Source: CAYQUL01 sp964568925 (lineage in GTDB: Bacteria > Patescibacteriota > Microgenomatia > UBA8517). Taken from it: DNA of 58,491 bases. The stretch is from assembly GCA_964568925.1 (NCBI GenBank), contig CAZMSJ010000005.1, forward strand, positions 1-58,491, given 5' to 3'. Below are positions 48,978-57,811 of this stretch, one piece after another. Position 1 is the stretch's first letter. Each line of letters begins with the position of its first letter. The position numbers and the translations under genes are program-made. The notes under the pieces are model-generated. The model saw nothing but the letters and a program-made list of their open reading frames with translations, was not told where the DNA came from and ran no database searches.

Positions 48978-49655
48978 TTATTCTGATCCAAGTTTATATC
49001 CAAACCCACGAACGGTGAAGATCAACTGTTTTTTGTTTTTAAAAGCACTATCTATCTTTTTTCTTAAATATCCAACGTAGACCTCAACTGTGTTTGGGAG
49101 AATTTCTGAATCAATACTCCACACTCGTTCGATCAATTGGTCTTTGGTAAAAATTGTATTTGAGTGACGCATAAAAAACTCAAGAAGCATAAATTCTTTC
49201 TTGGACAAGGAGACAGGTACGTTTGCTCGGCGCACATCCATCGTTAAGGTATTTAAACTTAAGTCTTCATACTCCAAGAGGTTAGCCAGCTGTTCACGAG
49301 GGCGACGAGTTAATGCACGAATACGTGCAAGGAGTTCCTCAAAGGCAAATGGTTTAGTTAAATAGTCATCTGCACCACTGTTTAGTCCCCCAACTTTATC
49401 ATCAACATTTCCTTTTGCTGTGAGCATTAAAATAGGAGTGTGGTTCCCTTCACTACGTAAATCTTTACAAATACTGACCCCATCTTTCCCAGGAAGCATA
49501 ATATCGAGAATAATGACGTCGTACGGCTCAGTTGAGGCTAAATCATACCCGGTGTCACCATCAAACGCGACATCAACAATGTATGACTCTTGTTCAAGTC
49601 CTTTTTTCAGAGAATTTGCAATTTTGTGCTCGTCTTCAACAATCAGTAGTTTCAT
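48978..49655 (-). CDS. OmpR/PhoB-type response regulator
   Basis: 225 residues. Receiver with acidic pocket (LLIVEDEHKI), phospho-acceptor Asp in DVIILDIMLPGKDG, Thr in LMLTAKGNVDDK and Lys in YLTKPFAFEEL. C-terminal winged helix with SLSKKEFMLLEFFMRHSN and VEVYVGYLRKKIDSAFK. Partner of the downstream kinase. Likely targets are the neighbouring envelope operons. Confidence 0.96.
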   Translation of the reverse strand: MKLLIVEDEHKIANSLKKGLEQESYIVDVAFDGDTGYDLASTEPYDVIILDIMLPGKDGVSICKDLRSEGNHTPILMLTAKGNVDDKVGGLNSGADDYLTKPFAFEELLARIRALTRRPREQLANLLEYEDLSLNTLTMDVRRANVPVSLSKKEFMLLEFFMRHSNTIFTKDQLIERVWSIDSEILPNTVEVYVGYLRKKIDSAFKNKKQLIFTVRGFGYKLGSE

Positions 49656-49702
49656 GTGGCTAATTGTAGTCCTTTTTACTGAATTTTTTCTGAGAGGGGA
49701 TT

Positions 49703-50905
49703 TTACTTCTTTTGTGGAGCTAATCGATAGATTTTGTCGTCACCATTTTGTGCTGTTCCACGACCATCAGTGTTGCTGGTTGTAAAGTAAATGGACCCAT
49801 CTGGTGCTTGAACTACATCTCGAACACGACCAACTGATATTCCTTCAAGTTTTCCATATGAGACAACTTGGCTTGGACTTTTTTGATCAACAATTACTCG
49901 ATAAATTCCTTCCCCCTTAAGCCCTCCAAAGAAAAAATTGTATTTAAATTGTGGGAATGCTTTCCCGGTATAAAACATACCAGATGCAGGGGCAACTGCG
50001 GGAGTAAAGACAATCTTTGACTTGGTCATTCCATCTTTTTCTTTAAGGTGTGAAACAATTGGCCAACCATAATTCTCTCCCATTTCAATAACATTGACTT
50101 CATCCCCTCCAAGCGGTCCATCATTGCCACTTGGTCCATGTTCTGTTTCCCACAACACATGACTATCAGGGTACCAATCCAATCCTTGTGGGTTTCTGTG
50201 TCCAATACTGTAGGCTGCAGATGGGTAGAACGGATTGTCTTCAGGAACAGTTCCATCTGAGTTAATTCGTAATATTTTCCCTGACAAAGAATCTGTTTTC
50301 TGTGCATTTTCTTTAACCGTTGCATCCCCTGTTGTCACATACAGTTTTCCATCCCATCCAAAACGAAGTCTTCCGCCGTCATGATATTTGGCGGCAGGAA
50401 TGTCATCTAAGATAATTGCATCAACAGAAAGACTTTCACCAAGGTCTTTCATACGAACTATTTTCTCAACCAAATTCCCTTGCTTTTTATATGCAACGAC
50501 CACATACACCAATTTATTTGAAACATAGGTGGGGTCAAGTGCAAGACCTAAGACTCCCTCTTCCCCCGTCGTTGATGTCTCAGGAAAGGTAATTAAGGGT
50601 GTTTCCTTTAAGCTTCCGTTCTCAACAACCCGTATTCTTCCAATTCTTTCACTCACTAAATATCGATTATCACTGGTAAAAACTATTGACCACGGTACTG
50701 ACAATCCACGAACAAGTTCTTCAACTTTGTAAGGTACCTCTTTGGGCTCTTTTGTTGGCACTGGAGTTTCTTTAACAACAACCATCTCACCGTCTGCGAT
50801 AGTTTTACTTTCTGGAGGAGACACATAATTTCGAATGAAGGGGATTGCAACAACAACGACAATCAAAATAAGAATAACTGGGGCAATGCGGCGGGTGGCT
50901 TTCAC
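49703..50905 (-). CDS. PQQ-type soluble aldose/sorbosone dehydrogenase family protein
   Basis: 400 residues. N-terminal membrane anchor (RIAPVILILIVVVVAIPFI), then a six-bladed propeller of the GSDH/sorbosone dehydrogenase family: LVRGLSVPWSIVFTSDNRYL, TGEEGVLGLALDP, KYHDGGRLRFGWDGKLYVTT, SIGHRNPQGLDWYPDS, WETEHGPSGNDGPLGGDEVN. The histidine and Asp motifs that bind PQQ and calcium are present. It would oxidise sugars outside the cell and pass electrons on. No PQQ synthesis genes are visible here, so the cofactor would have to be imported, or the protein acts without it. Confidence 0.85.
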   Translation of the reverse strand: MKATRRIAPVILILIVVVVAIPFIRNYVSPPESKTIADGEMVVVKETPVPTKEPKEVPYKVEELVRGLSVPWSIVFTSDNRYLVSERIGRIRVVENGSLKETPLITFPETSTTGEEGVLGLALDPTYVSNKLVYVVVAYKKQGNLVEKIVRMKDLGESLSVDAIILDDIPAAKYHDGGRLRFGWDGKLYVTTGDATVKENAQKTDSLSGKILRINSDGTVPEDNPFYPSAAYSIGHRNPQGLDWYPDSHVLWETEHGPSGNDGPLGGDEVNVIEMGENYGWPIVSHLKEKDGMTKSKIVFTPAVAPASGMFYTGKAFPQFKYNFFFGGLKGEGIYRVIVDQKSPSQVVSYGKLEGISVGRVRDVVQAPDGSIYFTTSNTDGRGTAQNGDDKIYRLAPQKK

Positions 50906-50914
50906 GTATTCAGC

Positions 50915-51742
50915 TTATCTCTTTTGTGCAAGAATTGCCATAAAGAGTGGGATTTCAGCTCGTGCTCTATTTTCTTGCTTTGCAGCTTTTCCTTTACTTT
51001 CTTTGTCACTGGTCCACTCTTCAATACCCGTTATAACAAATCCGTTTTTAACTAACGCATCAATATAGTAGGAAAGAGGAAAATGATACGAAATTGTTTC
51101 AGCTCCACCTTTTCGTGATGGGTGCATAAGAATTGGTATCTTCATTGCACTTAAGTATCTATTTACATATCGATAATGAAGTTTGTTGTCATGTTCTCCC
51201 CAACCACTTTGTCGTGGAATTCGAAACATTGGATGATTTAACACAATTACCAATTTTCCATCTTTAATCAAAAGCTTTGAAGCGTTCGCGATCGCATTTT
51301 GAGGAAGTTCCATGTTTTGCAACGCGAGGACAATTGAAGCACTGGTGAATGCTTCATTTAGTTGCAGTTGTCGTGTTGCACTTGCAACAACGTATTTGTG
51401 GTTTGGTTCTCGATCCATCTTTTTTGCCGCTTCAATTAATCCTGCTGCAGCATCAACACCGACGTACTTTACTCCACTTGGGATGGCTCGGGCTAAAACC
51501 CCTTGGCCACAACCTAAATCAAGAAGTGCATCATTTCTTTTCAAATTAAGGAGACGCAATACACCTGGAATAACCACATGTTGATGGTAGTAGTGGCCAT
51601 CCTCACCAACAATCTTGTTATAGTCTTTGGTCTCTGCCTGCCAAGATGTATCTGTCTGTTTCTCGAATTTTCGAGCAGGCTTACGAGAAAACCCTCGAAC
51701 GGGAGGTCTTGTACCTGGTTTCTGTGAAAATCTGGAAATCAT
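50915..51742 (-). CDS. SAM-dependent class I methyltransferase
   Basis: 275 residues from the ATG at 51742. A basic N-terminus (about 1-30) precedes a Methyltransf_11-like domain: DALLDLGCGQGVLARAIP (motif I), YVGVDAAAGLIEAA, SASIVLALQNMELPQNA and GKLVIVLNHPMFRIP. Substrate unknown. Ends 9 nt before the PQQ-type gene, probably in the same transcript. Confidence 0.85.
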   Translation of the reverse strand: MISRFSQKPGTRPPVRGFSRKPARKFEKQTDTSWQAETKDYNKIVGEDGHYYHQHVVIPGVLRLLNLKRNDALLDLGCGQGVLARAIPSGVKYVGVDAAAGLIEAAKKMDREPNHKYVVASATRQLQLNEAFTSASIVLALQNMELPQNAIANASKLLIKDGKLVIVLNHPMFRIPRQSGWGEHDNKLHYRYVNRYLSAMKIPILMHPSRKGGAETISYHFPLSYYIDALVKNGFVITGIEEWTSDKESKGKAAKQENRARAEIPLFMAILAQKR

Positions 51743-51782
51743 AACAGTAGTATACCATTTATAGGACAAGACTATAAGGCAC

Positions 51783-51810
51783 AAAAAAGCACCAGGTGTT
51801 ACCCTGGTGC
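51783..51810 (-). terminator. Terminator after the Ser/Thr kinase
   Basis: GCACCAGG (51789-51796) and CCTGGTGC (51803-51810) form an 8-bp stem; on the minus strand a T-run follows (A-run 51783-51788). It ends the 54860-51819 operon. Confidence 0.85.
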
Positions 51811-51818
51811 AAAGCACG

Positions 51819-52736
51819 TTATGTGCGACGAATATCCCACTTAGACTTTGGCCGAGTCGTCTTTTTCCCGGTGGGGGCAGCATTGGGAACCCCTACTGCT
51901 GGCGGACCACCCAGAGTTAATGACTCGAGTGCCTCAATCATCTGATCTGCTGAACTGTATCTACCATGAAGGGCAGCCGATGTTGCTTTCATCAAGATAG
52001 ACTCTAAGCCTTTACTAACGCCAGGTAACGAGTCAACAGAATCTCGTACCAAACGATCTGCTGGCATCTGTGGAAAGCGACGATGCCCACCTTGGATTGC
52101 TCCATACACCAAACCATCGGTAATCATGTCATACATGGTTACGCCAACTGCATAGATATCGTTTCTAGGATCTGGTGAGCTACTACCAATCTGCTCAGGA
52201 GCACCAAAATGTGGTGTGTATGCACCAGCGAAAATTGCTTGAGTCATACCTCCAACAGAACCTCCAGATCGTGCAATTCCAAAATCAATGACAACGGCGG
52301 TCTTTCCGTTCCACATGATATTACTTGGTTTCATATCACGATGAACAACGCCTTTGGAATGCGCATGAGATAACCCATGCAACACTTGAATAATAATTGT
52401 AACGGCATCCTTCTCAGAAAAGTTGTGGCCGTTTTCGATTGATTGTTCAAGACTTTGACCAGCGACAAGGCTGGTGAAAATATAGTGAATTCCTTTTTCA
52501 GTTTCAAACAATCGATACTGAACTAGGTTTTCATGATTTAAGCTGTTTAGAATCGCAGCTTCTTTCTTGAATGCATCAAATGATCCTGCAGTTGCAAGGA
52601 TTGCTTGAGAAATTTCCTTAACAGCAAAATGAGTTCCTACCTGAATATCTTCTACTTCAGCAACGGAACCCATATTCCCTGCACCTAACAGCCGAATGAC
52701 CTTGTATCTTTTCCTGATCAATTGGCCAATTTTCAT
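51819..52736 (-). CDS. Serine/threonine protein kinase (PknB-type catalytic domain)
   Basis: 305 residues from the ATG at 52736, preceded by AAAGGAG. The kinase domain is complete: glycine loop LLGAGNMGSVAEVED, lysine in HFAVKEI, catalytic loop VVHRDMKPSNIMWN, DFG in VVIDFGIARSGG, activation segment with APE in HFGAPEQIGSSS, and DIYAVGVTMYDMI. No membrane helix or extracellular sensor follows; the C-terminus is a short basic/Pro-rich tail. It would phosphorylate cytoplasmic targets, the FHA protein at 55888 being the obvious partner for reading phospho-Thr. Last gene of its operon. Confidence 0.96.
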   Translation of the reverse strand: MKIGQLIRKRYKVIRLLGAGNMGSVAEVEDIQVGTHFAVKEISQAILATAGSFDAFKKEAAILNSLNHENLVQYRLFETEKGIHYIFTSLVAGQSLEQSIENGHNFSEKDAVTIIIQVLHGLSHAHSKGVVHRDMKPSNIMWNGKTAVVIDFGIARSGGSVGGMTQAIFAGAYTPHFGAPEQIGSSSPDPRNDIYAVGVTMYDMITDGLVYGAIQGGHRRFPQMPADRLVRDSVDSLPGVSKGLESILMKATSAALHGRYSSADQMIEALESLTLGGPPAVGVPNAAPTGKKTTRPKSKWDIRRT

Positions 52737-52747
52737 TACCAACTCCT

Positions 52748-53557
52748 TTAGACAGGTGTAATAAGTACCTGTCGATCACTGATCTCTAAGCCCTCACAAT
52801 TTGGTATATCTGTTTCAACAGACAACCCAAATGATGTAAATATTTTGCTTGGTTGTAGATCTTTACCAAGAGACACAAGTGATGTGTGCTGATCAACTTT
52901 CACTCTGTTTGAAATTATCGCAAGAGATGAATTTGACTCATCAAAGCGAGCAAGCACATCAAGTGCCCCAATAGCGGAAGATACGATCCGAAGACCTTCT
53001 CCAACAAGATAAATATTACGGGGCTGGCGGTTGTAGATCATATTCGTTACCGTGTGACAGGCAAAAATTTTCCAGTAGGAGTTCACACTCCCTGTAAAAT
53101 GTTTCACCTGAGAAATGATTTCCTTAGGCAGCTTCTGCTTGTGTTTAGTAACAACAAGCACCGATGCTTTTTGCGCTATTGCAATGGACATGAGCTCTTC
53201 GGCCCTTGAAACTAACTGTGGTGATGATTTCTCATTCACGTCAAGGACGACAAGGAGGTCTTCATTCTCCATTTTTTGTCCTACGTCACACGTTTTAATT
53301 CCATACCAATTGCTCAACAGGCTTTCCCAACTTGAAAGTGCAGAAAGGTGAGGAGTATATGGTAAGAGAACCTTAATCAGGTACCCAAACGGTGAGTATT
53401 GATTGTTTGCATCTTCAAGACCAAGTGCCGTTGCAAGTGTTTGAGATCTCTCTCCATACACATATGCAACTTCTGCTGTCCATGATTGCATCAATGGGAT
53501 TACCGTTTTATTGCCAAATGACAAATCTTTTGACAGTGAGTTACGTACATCGACCAT
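52748..53557 (-). CDS. Unrecognised alpha/beta protein in the kinase operon
   Basis: 269 residues from the ATG at 53557; an AAAGGAGG sequence 6 nt upstream fixes this start over the longer frame. I do not recognise the family. It has several buried strands (LLVVLDVNEKSSPQLVSRAE, ASVLVVTKHKQKLPKE, NIYLVGEGLRIVSSAIGALD, SLAIISNRVKV) alternating with helices, so an alpha/beta sandwich is likely. No Walker A, no membrane segment. It starts 1 nt after the previous stop and is followed within 11 nt by the kinase, so it belongs to the same pathway. Confidence 0.75.
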   Translation of the reverse strand: MVDVRNSLSKDLSFGNKTVIPLMQSWTAEVAYVYGERSQTLATALGLEDANNQYSPFGYLIKVLLPYTPHLSALSSWESLLSNWYGIKTCDVGQKMENEDLLVVLDVNEKSSPQLVSRAEELMSIAIAQKASVLVVTKHKQKLPKEIISQVKHFTGSVNSYWKIFACHTVTNMIYNRQPRNIYLVGEGLRIVSSAIGALDVLARFDESNSSLAIISNRVKVDQHTSLVSLGKDLQPSKIFTSFGLSVETDIPNCEGLEISDRQVLITPV

Positions 53558-53558
53558 A

Positions 53559-54860
53559 TCAGCCTCCTTTCTTGAGATGATCAATAAGCTCTTTGGAGGA
53601 CCAAAAAAGTGGGTGACCATCAAAACGCTTCTGATGATACATATTGATTAAGCGTGAAGCTTCAAATCCATCTTCACCACTTTTTTCAAGATACTCAACC
53701 ATCTGTCGTGTCGGCGAACCGCTTTGTCCAAATGCTTCTTCATATGCAGCTTCCTGCATACGTCGGCTATGAGCACGATACCCAGCGGGTTCTGGTCCCA
53801 TGAGTTCAGGTATCCAGTCCCATGTGGGGAAAAAGTTTTTCGGATAGCGATTCGTCAATGTATAGATAGAATCATAGGTTGAAGCAATTCCTAACATGCC
53901 ACACCCTGCCATCAAACGAATCACAATGGCACCTTGATCAACACCAAAGTTTGATAAAAAGTCGTTTGTGTATTCGTTCGTCGTTCCGAAATGAAGCATT
54001 GTTTTCCACCAACGGTGAGGGCCATCAGTATATATTCCTTGCCACGCATTTCTAAATACGTGTGCAATGACATTGTCATTCATACCATTGGCATCCGGTG
54101 GTGAAACGGGATTCAGTCCAGTTTTATAATCAACAATATCTCGGACAACTGGACGAGGTAACCCTAATGCATGCTGTTCCATAAGTGCTTTCTGGGCACT
54201 CTTTAAGAGATGTCTTTCAATACTGGGTATCCAGCGAACAATACCATCGCGGCAATGTGGCAAAAAGTTTATATCCTCTTTGTCGACAATTCCACCAAAT
54301 ATCTGCTCGTATTCCCGAATGTTCAAAAATTCTCCGGTCGAAGACTTTCTTTTAAGTACAGCATCTTTGGTAACGATTGCTCGTTCTTTAGTAGATAGCT
54401 GTTTCAAATCAATCTTGTACCGAGTCATCTCATCACGATTCAGGAATTCAGGATTAAAATGCCGATCCATTAACCAAATCTTCAGCAGATCTGCCGCTTC
54501 AAAAGCGGGTAGAAAATACTCACGAATTGTCGTTACCCATTCTGGCTCATCAGGATGACCCTTCTGTTCAAACGCAAGCGCTGAACCTGGGTTAGGTTCC
54601 ATTTTTCCAGTCTTCGGGTTCCGAATATCTGGTAGTTTCTGACCAATGTCATTTCCTACAACTAATGGTTTTGGAATTTGATATTCAAGGCCCGGAATGG
54701 AAGTTAAACCCACATTGCCGTGTGCCACGATATCAGAGTCATACATTTGTTGAAAAATTGGGCTTTGAATTTCACTAATTTCTCTGCCCATTCCACCTTC
54801 ACGAAATGCCATACCTGGCGTATGTTGAATAAGCCCGGTATACACTTGTTTCTGTGTCAT
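53559..54860 (-). CDS. Unrecognised 433-aa protein in the kinase operon
   Basis: A 433-residue soluble protein that I cannot place. It is rich in Trp, His and Met in the middle (RNAWQGIYTDGPHRWWKTML, NEYTNDFLSNFGVD), with conserved-looking charged loops (AFREGGMGREISEIQSP, NAMGMNDNVIAH region) and a mixed helix/loop composition. It is not a nicotinate phosphoribosyltransferase by motif. AAGGAGTG precedes the start. First gene of a three-gene operon with the 269-residue protein and the kinase. It may be the effector or the kinase substrate, but nothing in the sequence shows this. Confidence 0.8.
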   Translation of the reverse strand: MTQKQVYTGLIQHTPGMAFREGGMGREISEIQSPIFQQMYDSDIVAHGNVGLTSIPGLEYQIPKPLVVGNDIGQKLPDIRNPKTGKMEPNPGSALAFEQKGHPDEPEWVTTIREYFLPAFEAADLLKIWLMDRHFNPEFLNRDEMTRYKIDLKQLSTKERAIVTKDAVLKRKSSTGEFLNIREYEQIFGGIVDKEDINFLPHCRDGIVRWIPSIERHLLKSAQKALMEQHALGLPRPVVRDIVDYKTGLNPVSPPDANGMNDNVIAHVFRNAWQGIYTDGPHRWWKTMLHFGTTNEYTNDFLSNFGVDQGAIVIRLMAGCGMLGIASTYDSIYTLTNRYPKNFFPTWDWIPELMGPEPAGYRAHSRRMQEAAYEEAFGQSGSPTRQMVEYLEKSGEDGFEASRLINMYHQKRFDGHPLFWSSKELIDHLKKGG

Positions 54861-54884
54861 GATTCACTCCTTAAAATAAACTTT

Positions 54885-54924
54885 CAAAGTACTTACGAAT
54901 TGGCTACAAGCCAGAGTACGCTTT
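54885..54924 (-). promoter_or_regulatory. Hairpin in the leader of the kinase operon
   Basis: TGGCT-ACA-AGCCA (54901-54913) sits inside a longer imperfect pairing of AAAGTAC (54885-54891) with GTACGCTTT (54916-54924). It lies 25 nt before the 433-aa gene's start. A TTGACT-like -35 lies upstream but no good -10 is evident. Confidence 0.4.
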
Positions 54925-54956
54925 ACAACGTGCTCATAATCATAGTCAATATTTAC

Positions 54957-54995
54957 AAAAAAGGGGTGGCACGAGCATAGTGCCCTCACCACCCC
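54957..54995 (-). terminator. Terminator between the pncA and kinase operons
   Basis: GGGGTGG (54963-54969) and CCACCCC (54989-54995), with further GCAC/GTGC pairing inside; T-run on the minus strand. It ends the VWA-FHA-pncA transcript. Confidence 0.85.
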
Positions 54996-55002
54996 AAAAA
55001 AA

Positions 55003-55878
55003 CTACTTTATCAACCCTACCAAACGTGCGGCTGCGATCAAGAGATCAGTATTCGCAAGCAGTGTACCTTTGTTATACATTTGAGCAAAGGCCTTTGCTT
55101 CATCATCAGGGTTTACATTAACCGGGCGGACACAGTCAGTTAAGACCATTGTTCCGTATCCCCGCTCAATCCCCTGCATCACACTTGCGAGAACACAGAA
55201 CTCAGTACAAAGGTCGATAAACACGGCATTTTTAATTCGACGCTCTTGTAAATCAGCATTTAAGCTGGTTTCGTTCATTCCACCGTTGTCTGCAAACGCG
55301 CCGAGTGAATCGACATACGTCAAGGTGCCTTTCAAGGTGACACCATCAACAACGCAGATATCAAATTCCGGGTGAAAACGTGCATCTGGGCTTCCTTGTT
55401 CACAATGACGTCCACGCGGCCAAAGATATTGAAACCCTGCACGCGACAGATATTCACCGAGATTATCGTAGTCAATGCCAGCACGTTGAGCCTTTTGCTC
55501 AATCGGCATTGAATTTGGCGTCCACGTGTTAAACTCGTCAAAAGTCATAACGTATGGGACAGTGTCGTACTTCGGATCGTTTGCTAAATCCGTACGAATT
55601 TCAACCCAGCTCACATGCCATTTTGGACCATGCCAATCTTTCGTAACCCGACGATGTTTCCAAATCGGTAAACGCGCGACTCTATTGGTCGGTTGCATGA
55701 CTTCGTGACCGAGCAATGTCGCCAATCTACCCTTATACGGTATGGATGTAAATCCAACTTGAGGATCTACCATTATCAAAGCCAGGTTTTCTGCAATGAA
55801 TTTTGCGATTTCCTCAACTGATGCGAAGTATTGAGGGAGATCAACTCTCTCAATCTTGTCTGGTTGTTTAACTACCAT
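55003..55878 (-). CDS. pncA: Nicotinamidase
   Basis: 291 residues, isochorismatase fold. It hydrolyses nicotinamide to nicotinate and ammonia, the first step of NAD salvage. The triad is Asp38 (IMVDPQVGF), Lys183 (TLKGTLTYVDSLGAF) and Cys228 (IDLCTEFCVLAS). The metal site is Asp81, His83 and His88 in KDWHGPKWHVSW, and WPRGRHCEQGSPDARFHP matches the family segment WP-x-HC-x-QG. There is a 30-residue N-terminal extension and an insertion around 95-150. It is cotranscribed with the FHA and VWA genes, and the NAD synthase end lies upstream. Confidence 0.9.
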   Translation of the reverse strand: MVVKQPDKIERVDLPQYFASVEEIAKFIAENLALIMVDPQVGFTSIPYKGRLATLLGHEVMQPTNRVARLPIWKHRRVTKDWHGPKWHVSWVEIRTDLANDPKYDTVPYVMTFDEFNTWTPNSMPIEQKAQRAGIDYDNLGEYLSRAGFQYLWPRGRHCEQGSPDARFHPEFDICVVDGVTLKGTLTYVDSLGAFADNGGMNETSLNADLQERRIKNAVFIDLCTEFCVLASVMQGIERGYGTMVLTDCVRPVNVNPDDEAKAFAQMYNKGTLLANTDLLIAAARLVGLIK

Positions 55879-55887
55879 AATCTTCTC

Positions 55888-56445
55888 CTATCGAGCAATA
55901 AACTCGATGTAGCTATTACGCGAACCGATTAAAAGGATGGTACCTGGGACCAAAACATCTTCATCACCAGGCTTGAGTTGTCGACTATCCTGCTCATCAG
56001 GACACTGTATAAGCACTGTCGAACCACACTTTGAATGAACGTTGAAAAAAACTTGATTGGTAACGACTTCCCGCCGCAGGTGACCTGTCAAACGAGAAAC
56101 GATATACCCATCAACTGATTCAACAAGATCTGGAAACAGTTTTTCCAAATCAATCTGTGGTTTAACTGGAGGACTTTGACTTAGGTCGGTACGTCCAACC
56201 AAGAATCGAAAGTATCCAGACATCAACGTAATTGCTCGAGTGGGATCTTCCACTCCAGAAATTATTGGAATCAGGACCGCGACGGCACTCGACGATGGTG
56301 AACTACTGATGCTTGATGCAACTTGTGCAGAAGCAACAGGAATAGCAACACCTTGAATAACCGTTGGATTACTCAGGTCTTGCCCACAATACACACAAGT
56401 CAGAGTCCCATCAGGATTGATATTGTTACATGAATTACAAATCAT
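55888..56445 (-). CDS. Zinc-ribbon and FHA-domain protein
   Basis: 185 residues. An N-terminal zinc-ribbon (MICNSCNNINPDGTLTCVYC) is followed by a Ser/Ala-rich linker and an FHA domain: FLVGRTDLSQSPPVKPQIDL (strand 3-4 loop), VSRLTGHLRREV (the SR...H phosphothreonine pocket), FNVHSKCGSTVLI and LIGSRNSYIEF. It would bind phospho-Thr peptides made by the nearby kinase. The stop is 2 nt from nothing; it starts 2 nt after the VWA gene's stop, so the two are coupled. Confidence 0.9.
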   Translation of the reverse strand: MICNSCNNINPDGTLTCVYCGQDLSNPTVIQGVAIPVASAQVASSISSSPSSSAVAVLIPIISGVEDPTRAITLMSGYFRFLVGRTDLSQSPPVKPQIDLEKLFPDLVESVDGYIVSRLTGHLRREVVTNQVFFNVHSKCGSTVLIQCPDEQDSRQLKPGDEDVLVPGTILLIGSRNSYIEFIAR

Positions 56446-56447
56446 TT

Positions 56448-57659
56448 CTAATTCCCTCCAGAAGAACTAATTGTCTTCTTACTAATTGTTCCAAGAGTTG
56501 TTCTCAAGGCGCGTGAATCATTTGAATCACCGCTACCAATTGTTGAGAGTCGTTTAGCGACACCTTGATGGCCCGCTGCCGTTAACAATGTCTTTGCTTC
56601 TGCGAGATTTCCTAAAGTTGCGAGTCGAGTGCCACGAACGGTTAACGCGGTATTCATAACTTTAGAATTTATCGGAGCAGATAGCGATTCATCTTGGGTT
56701 ATCTCAACCCATACTTCCCCATATTCCTTTTGGGAACCGGTAGGAGTATCGAATGATACGAGGAAATTGCCAACCATAAAGTTGCCATATCCCAATGTAT
56801 CGGCTGAAACCTCAATTTCAAGCACGAGCTGCTGGCCATATACACTATCAAGATCCCCATGAAGAAACGATACTTTCGTATCAGCATCTGTCACTGGGAC
56901 ATCAGCTTGATCGGGTACAAGTCGAGCAGCACTCAAGATGCGAAAACCAGGATCTGAAACAAACGTGAGAACAACATTACTAACGCCACCTGTGCCTTGA
57001 AGAACAGCAATCTGTTCTTGAAATTCTTTCAGAATTTCTGAGGCATCTTCTACGTGGCGCAAGAAACTTCCAGGTTTTGCTGCAGCAACAATGGCTTTCA
57101 ATTGGGCCTCGTTGTAATCAGGTCCGATTGCAAACATCCAAACTGGACATGCATCTACGTCACTAACTGCAGCTTTGCATTCAATCAAGTCACCTACTTT
57201 GTCGTTTGCATCGCCATCTGTAAGCACAACCGCGCGTCGAATATTGTTGCCCTTTTTCTTGACTGCTCGTCGAAGAGCTGGACCCAAACGGGTACCACCA
57301 CTTGTTTGCAAGCCGTTCACCTCTTGAACTGCAATCGCGCGCATCAAAGAGAGTGAAGTAGTTAAGACAGGTTGTCGATCAACAGTACTAAATGTGTAGA
57401 CAGAGACTAAGTCTGTGTCCGGCATCATATGTATTGCTTCAATAGTCGCTGATTTCGTTTCGCTTATGGCGCTTAGACCACTTTTGCAGCGGCCTTCCAT
57501 TGAAGGTGAAACGTCAAGGTCAAAGACTAACTCCCGACTACCAACTGGTACGACACTTCCATCAGGCATAACGGAAAGAATTACGTACAAGGTACGCTTT
57601 TTCTTTCCTCCCAATATGACGTTCTTACTGAGGTCAACAGAAACGTTAACTCCATTCAT
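56448..57659 (-). CDS. Von Willebrand factor A (VWA) domain protein
   Basis: 403 residues, soluble. The MIDAS metal site is intact: D-x-S-x-S in VFDLDVSPSMEG, Thr in TSGGTRLGPALRRA and Asp in AVVLTDGDANDK. The domain (about 40-220) is followed by a beta-rich part and a C-terminal helical segment (LAEAKTLLTAAGHQGVAKRL). VWA proteins of this type occur in operons with FHA proteins and Ser/Thr kinases or phosphatases, including TerY-like systems. First gene of the transcript, behind a 150-nt structured leader. Confidence 0.92.
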   Translation of the reverse strand: MNGVNVSVDLSKNVILGGKKKRTLYVILSVMPDGSVVPVGSRELVFDLDVSPSMEGRCKSGLSAISETKSATIEAIHMMPDTDLVSVYTFSTVDRQPVLTTSLSLMRAIAVQEVNGLQTSGGTRLGPALRRAVKKKGNNIRRAVVLTDGDANDKVGDLIECKAAVSDVDACPVWMFAIGPDYNEAQLKAIVAAAKPGSFLRHVEDASEILKEFQEQIAVLQGTGGVSNVVLTFVSDPGFRILSAARLVPDQADVPVTDADTKVSFLHGDLDSVYGQQLVLEIEVSADTLGYGNFMVGNFLVSFDTPTGSQKEYGEVWVEITQDESLSAPINSKVMNTALTVRGTRLATLGNLAEAKTLLTAAGHQGVAKRLSTIGSGDSNDSRALRTTLGTISKKTISSSGGN

Positions 57660-57707
57660 GTCAAAAGTCCTTTCTTTACTGTGTCAATGTTCTATAAAAC
57701 CCATTTA

Positions 57708-57718
57708 CCCCTTTGGGG
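57708..57718 (-). promoter_or_regulatory. Palindrome in the VWA operon leader
   Basis: CCCCTTTGGGG, between the leader hairpin and the VWA start codon. Confidence 0.4.
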
Positions 57719-57749
57719 AAAACAGAGACCACTTTCATCAAAGATAAAA

Positions 57750-57799
57750 ATGAATCACTTTTCTCGCCACCAAGAACCTTAGTGGCAAAAGTTATTCAT
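57750..57799 (-). promoter_or_regulatory. Long imperfect hairpin in the VWA operon leader
   Basis: ATGAATCACTTTT (57750-57762) pairs with AAAAGTTATTCAT (57787-57799) with one mismatch, and an inner GCCAC/GTGGC pair closes an 11-nt loop. In the 5' leader of the VWA-FHA-pncA transcript it may be an RNA switch or protein-binding site. Confidence 0.5.
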
Positions 57800-57811
57800 C
57801 TCATTTACTTA

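Noticed and set aside
53559..54860. 433-aa protein considered as nicotinate phosphoribosyltransferase, to complete the NAD pathway
   Set aside because: It lacks the motifs of that family and has no match to PncB or NAMPT segments I know.
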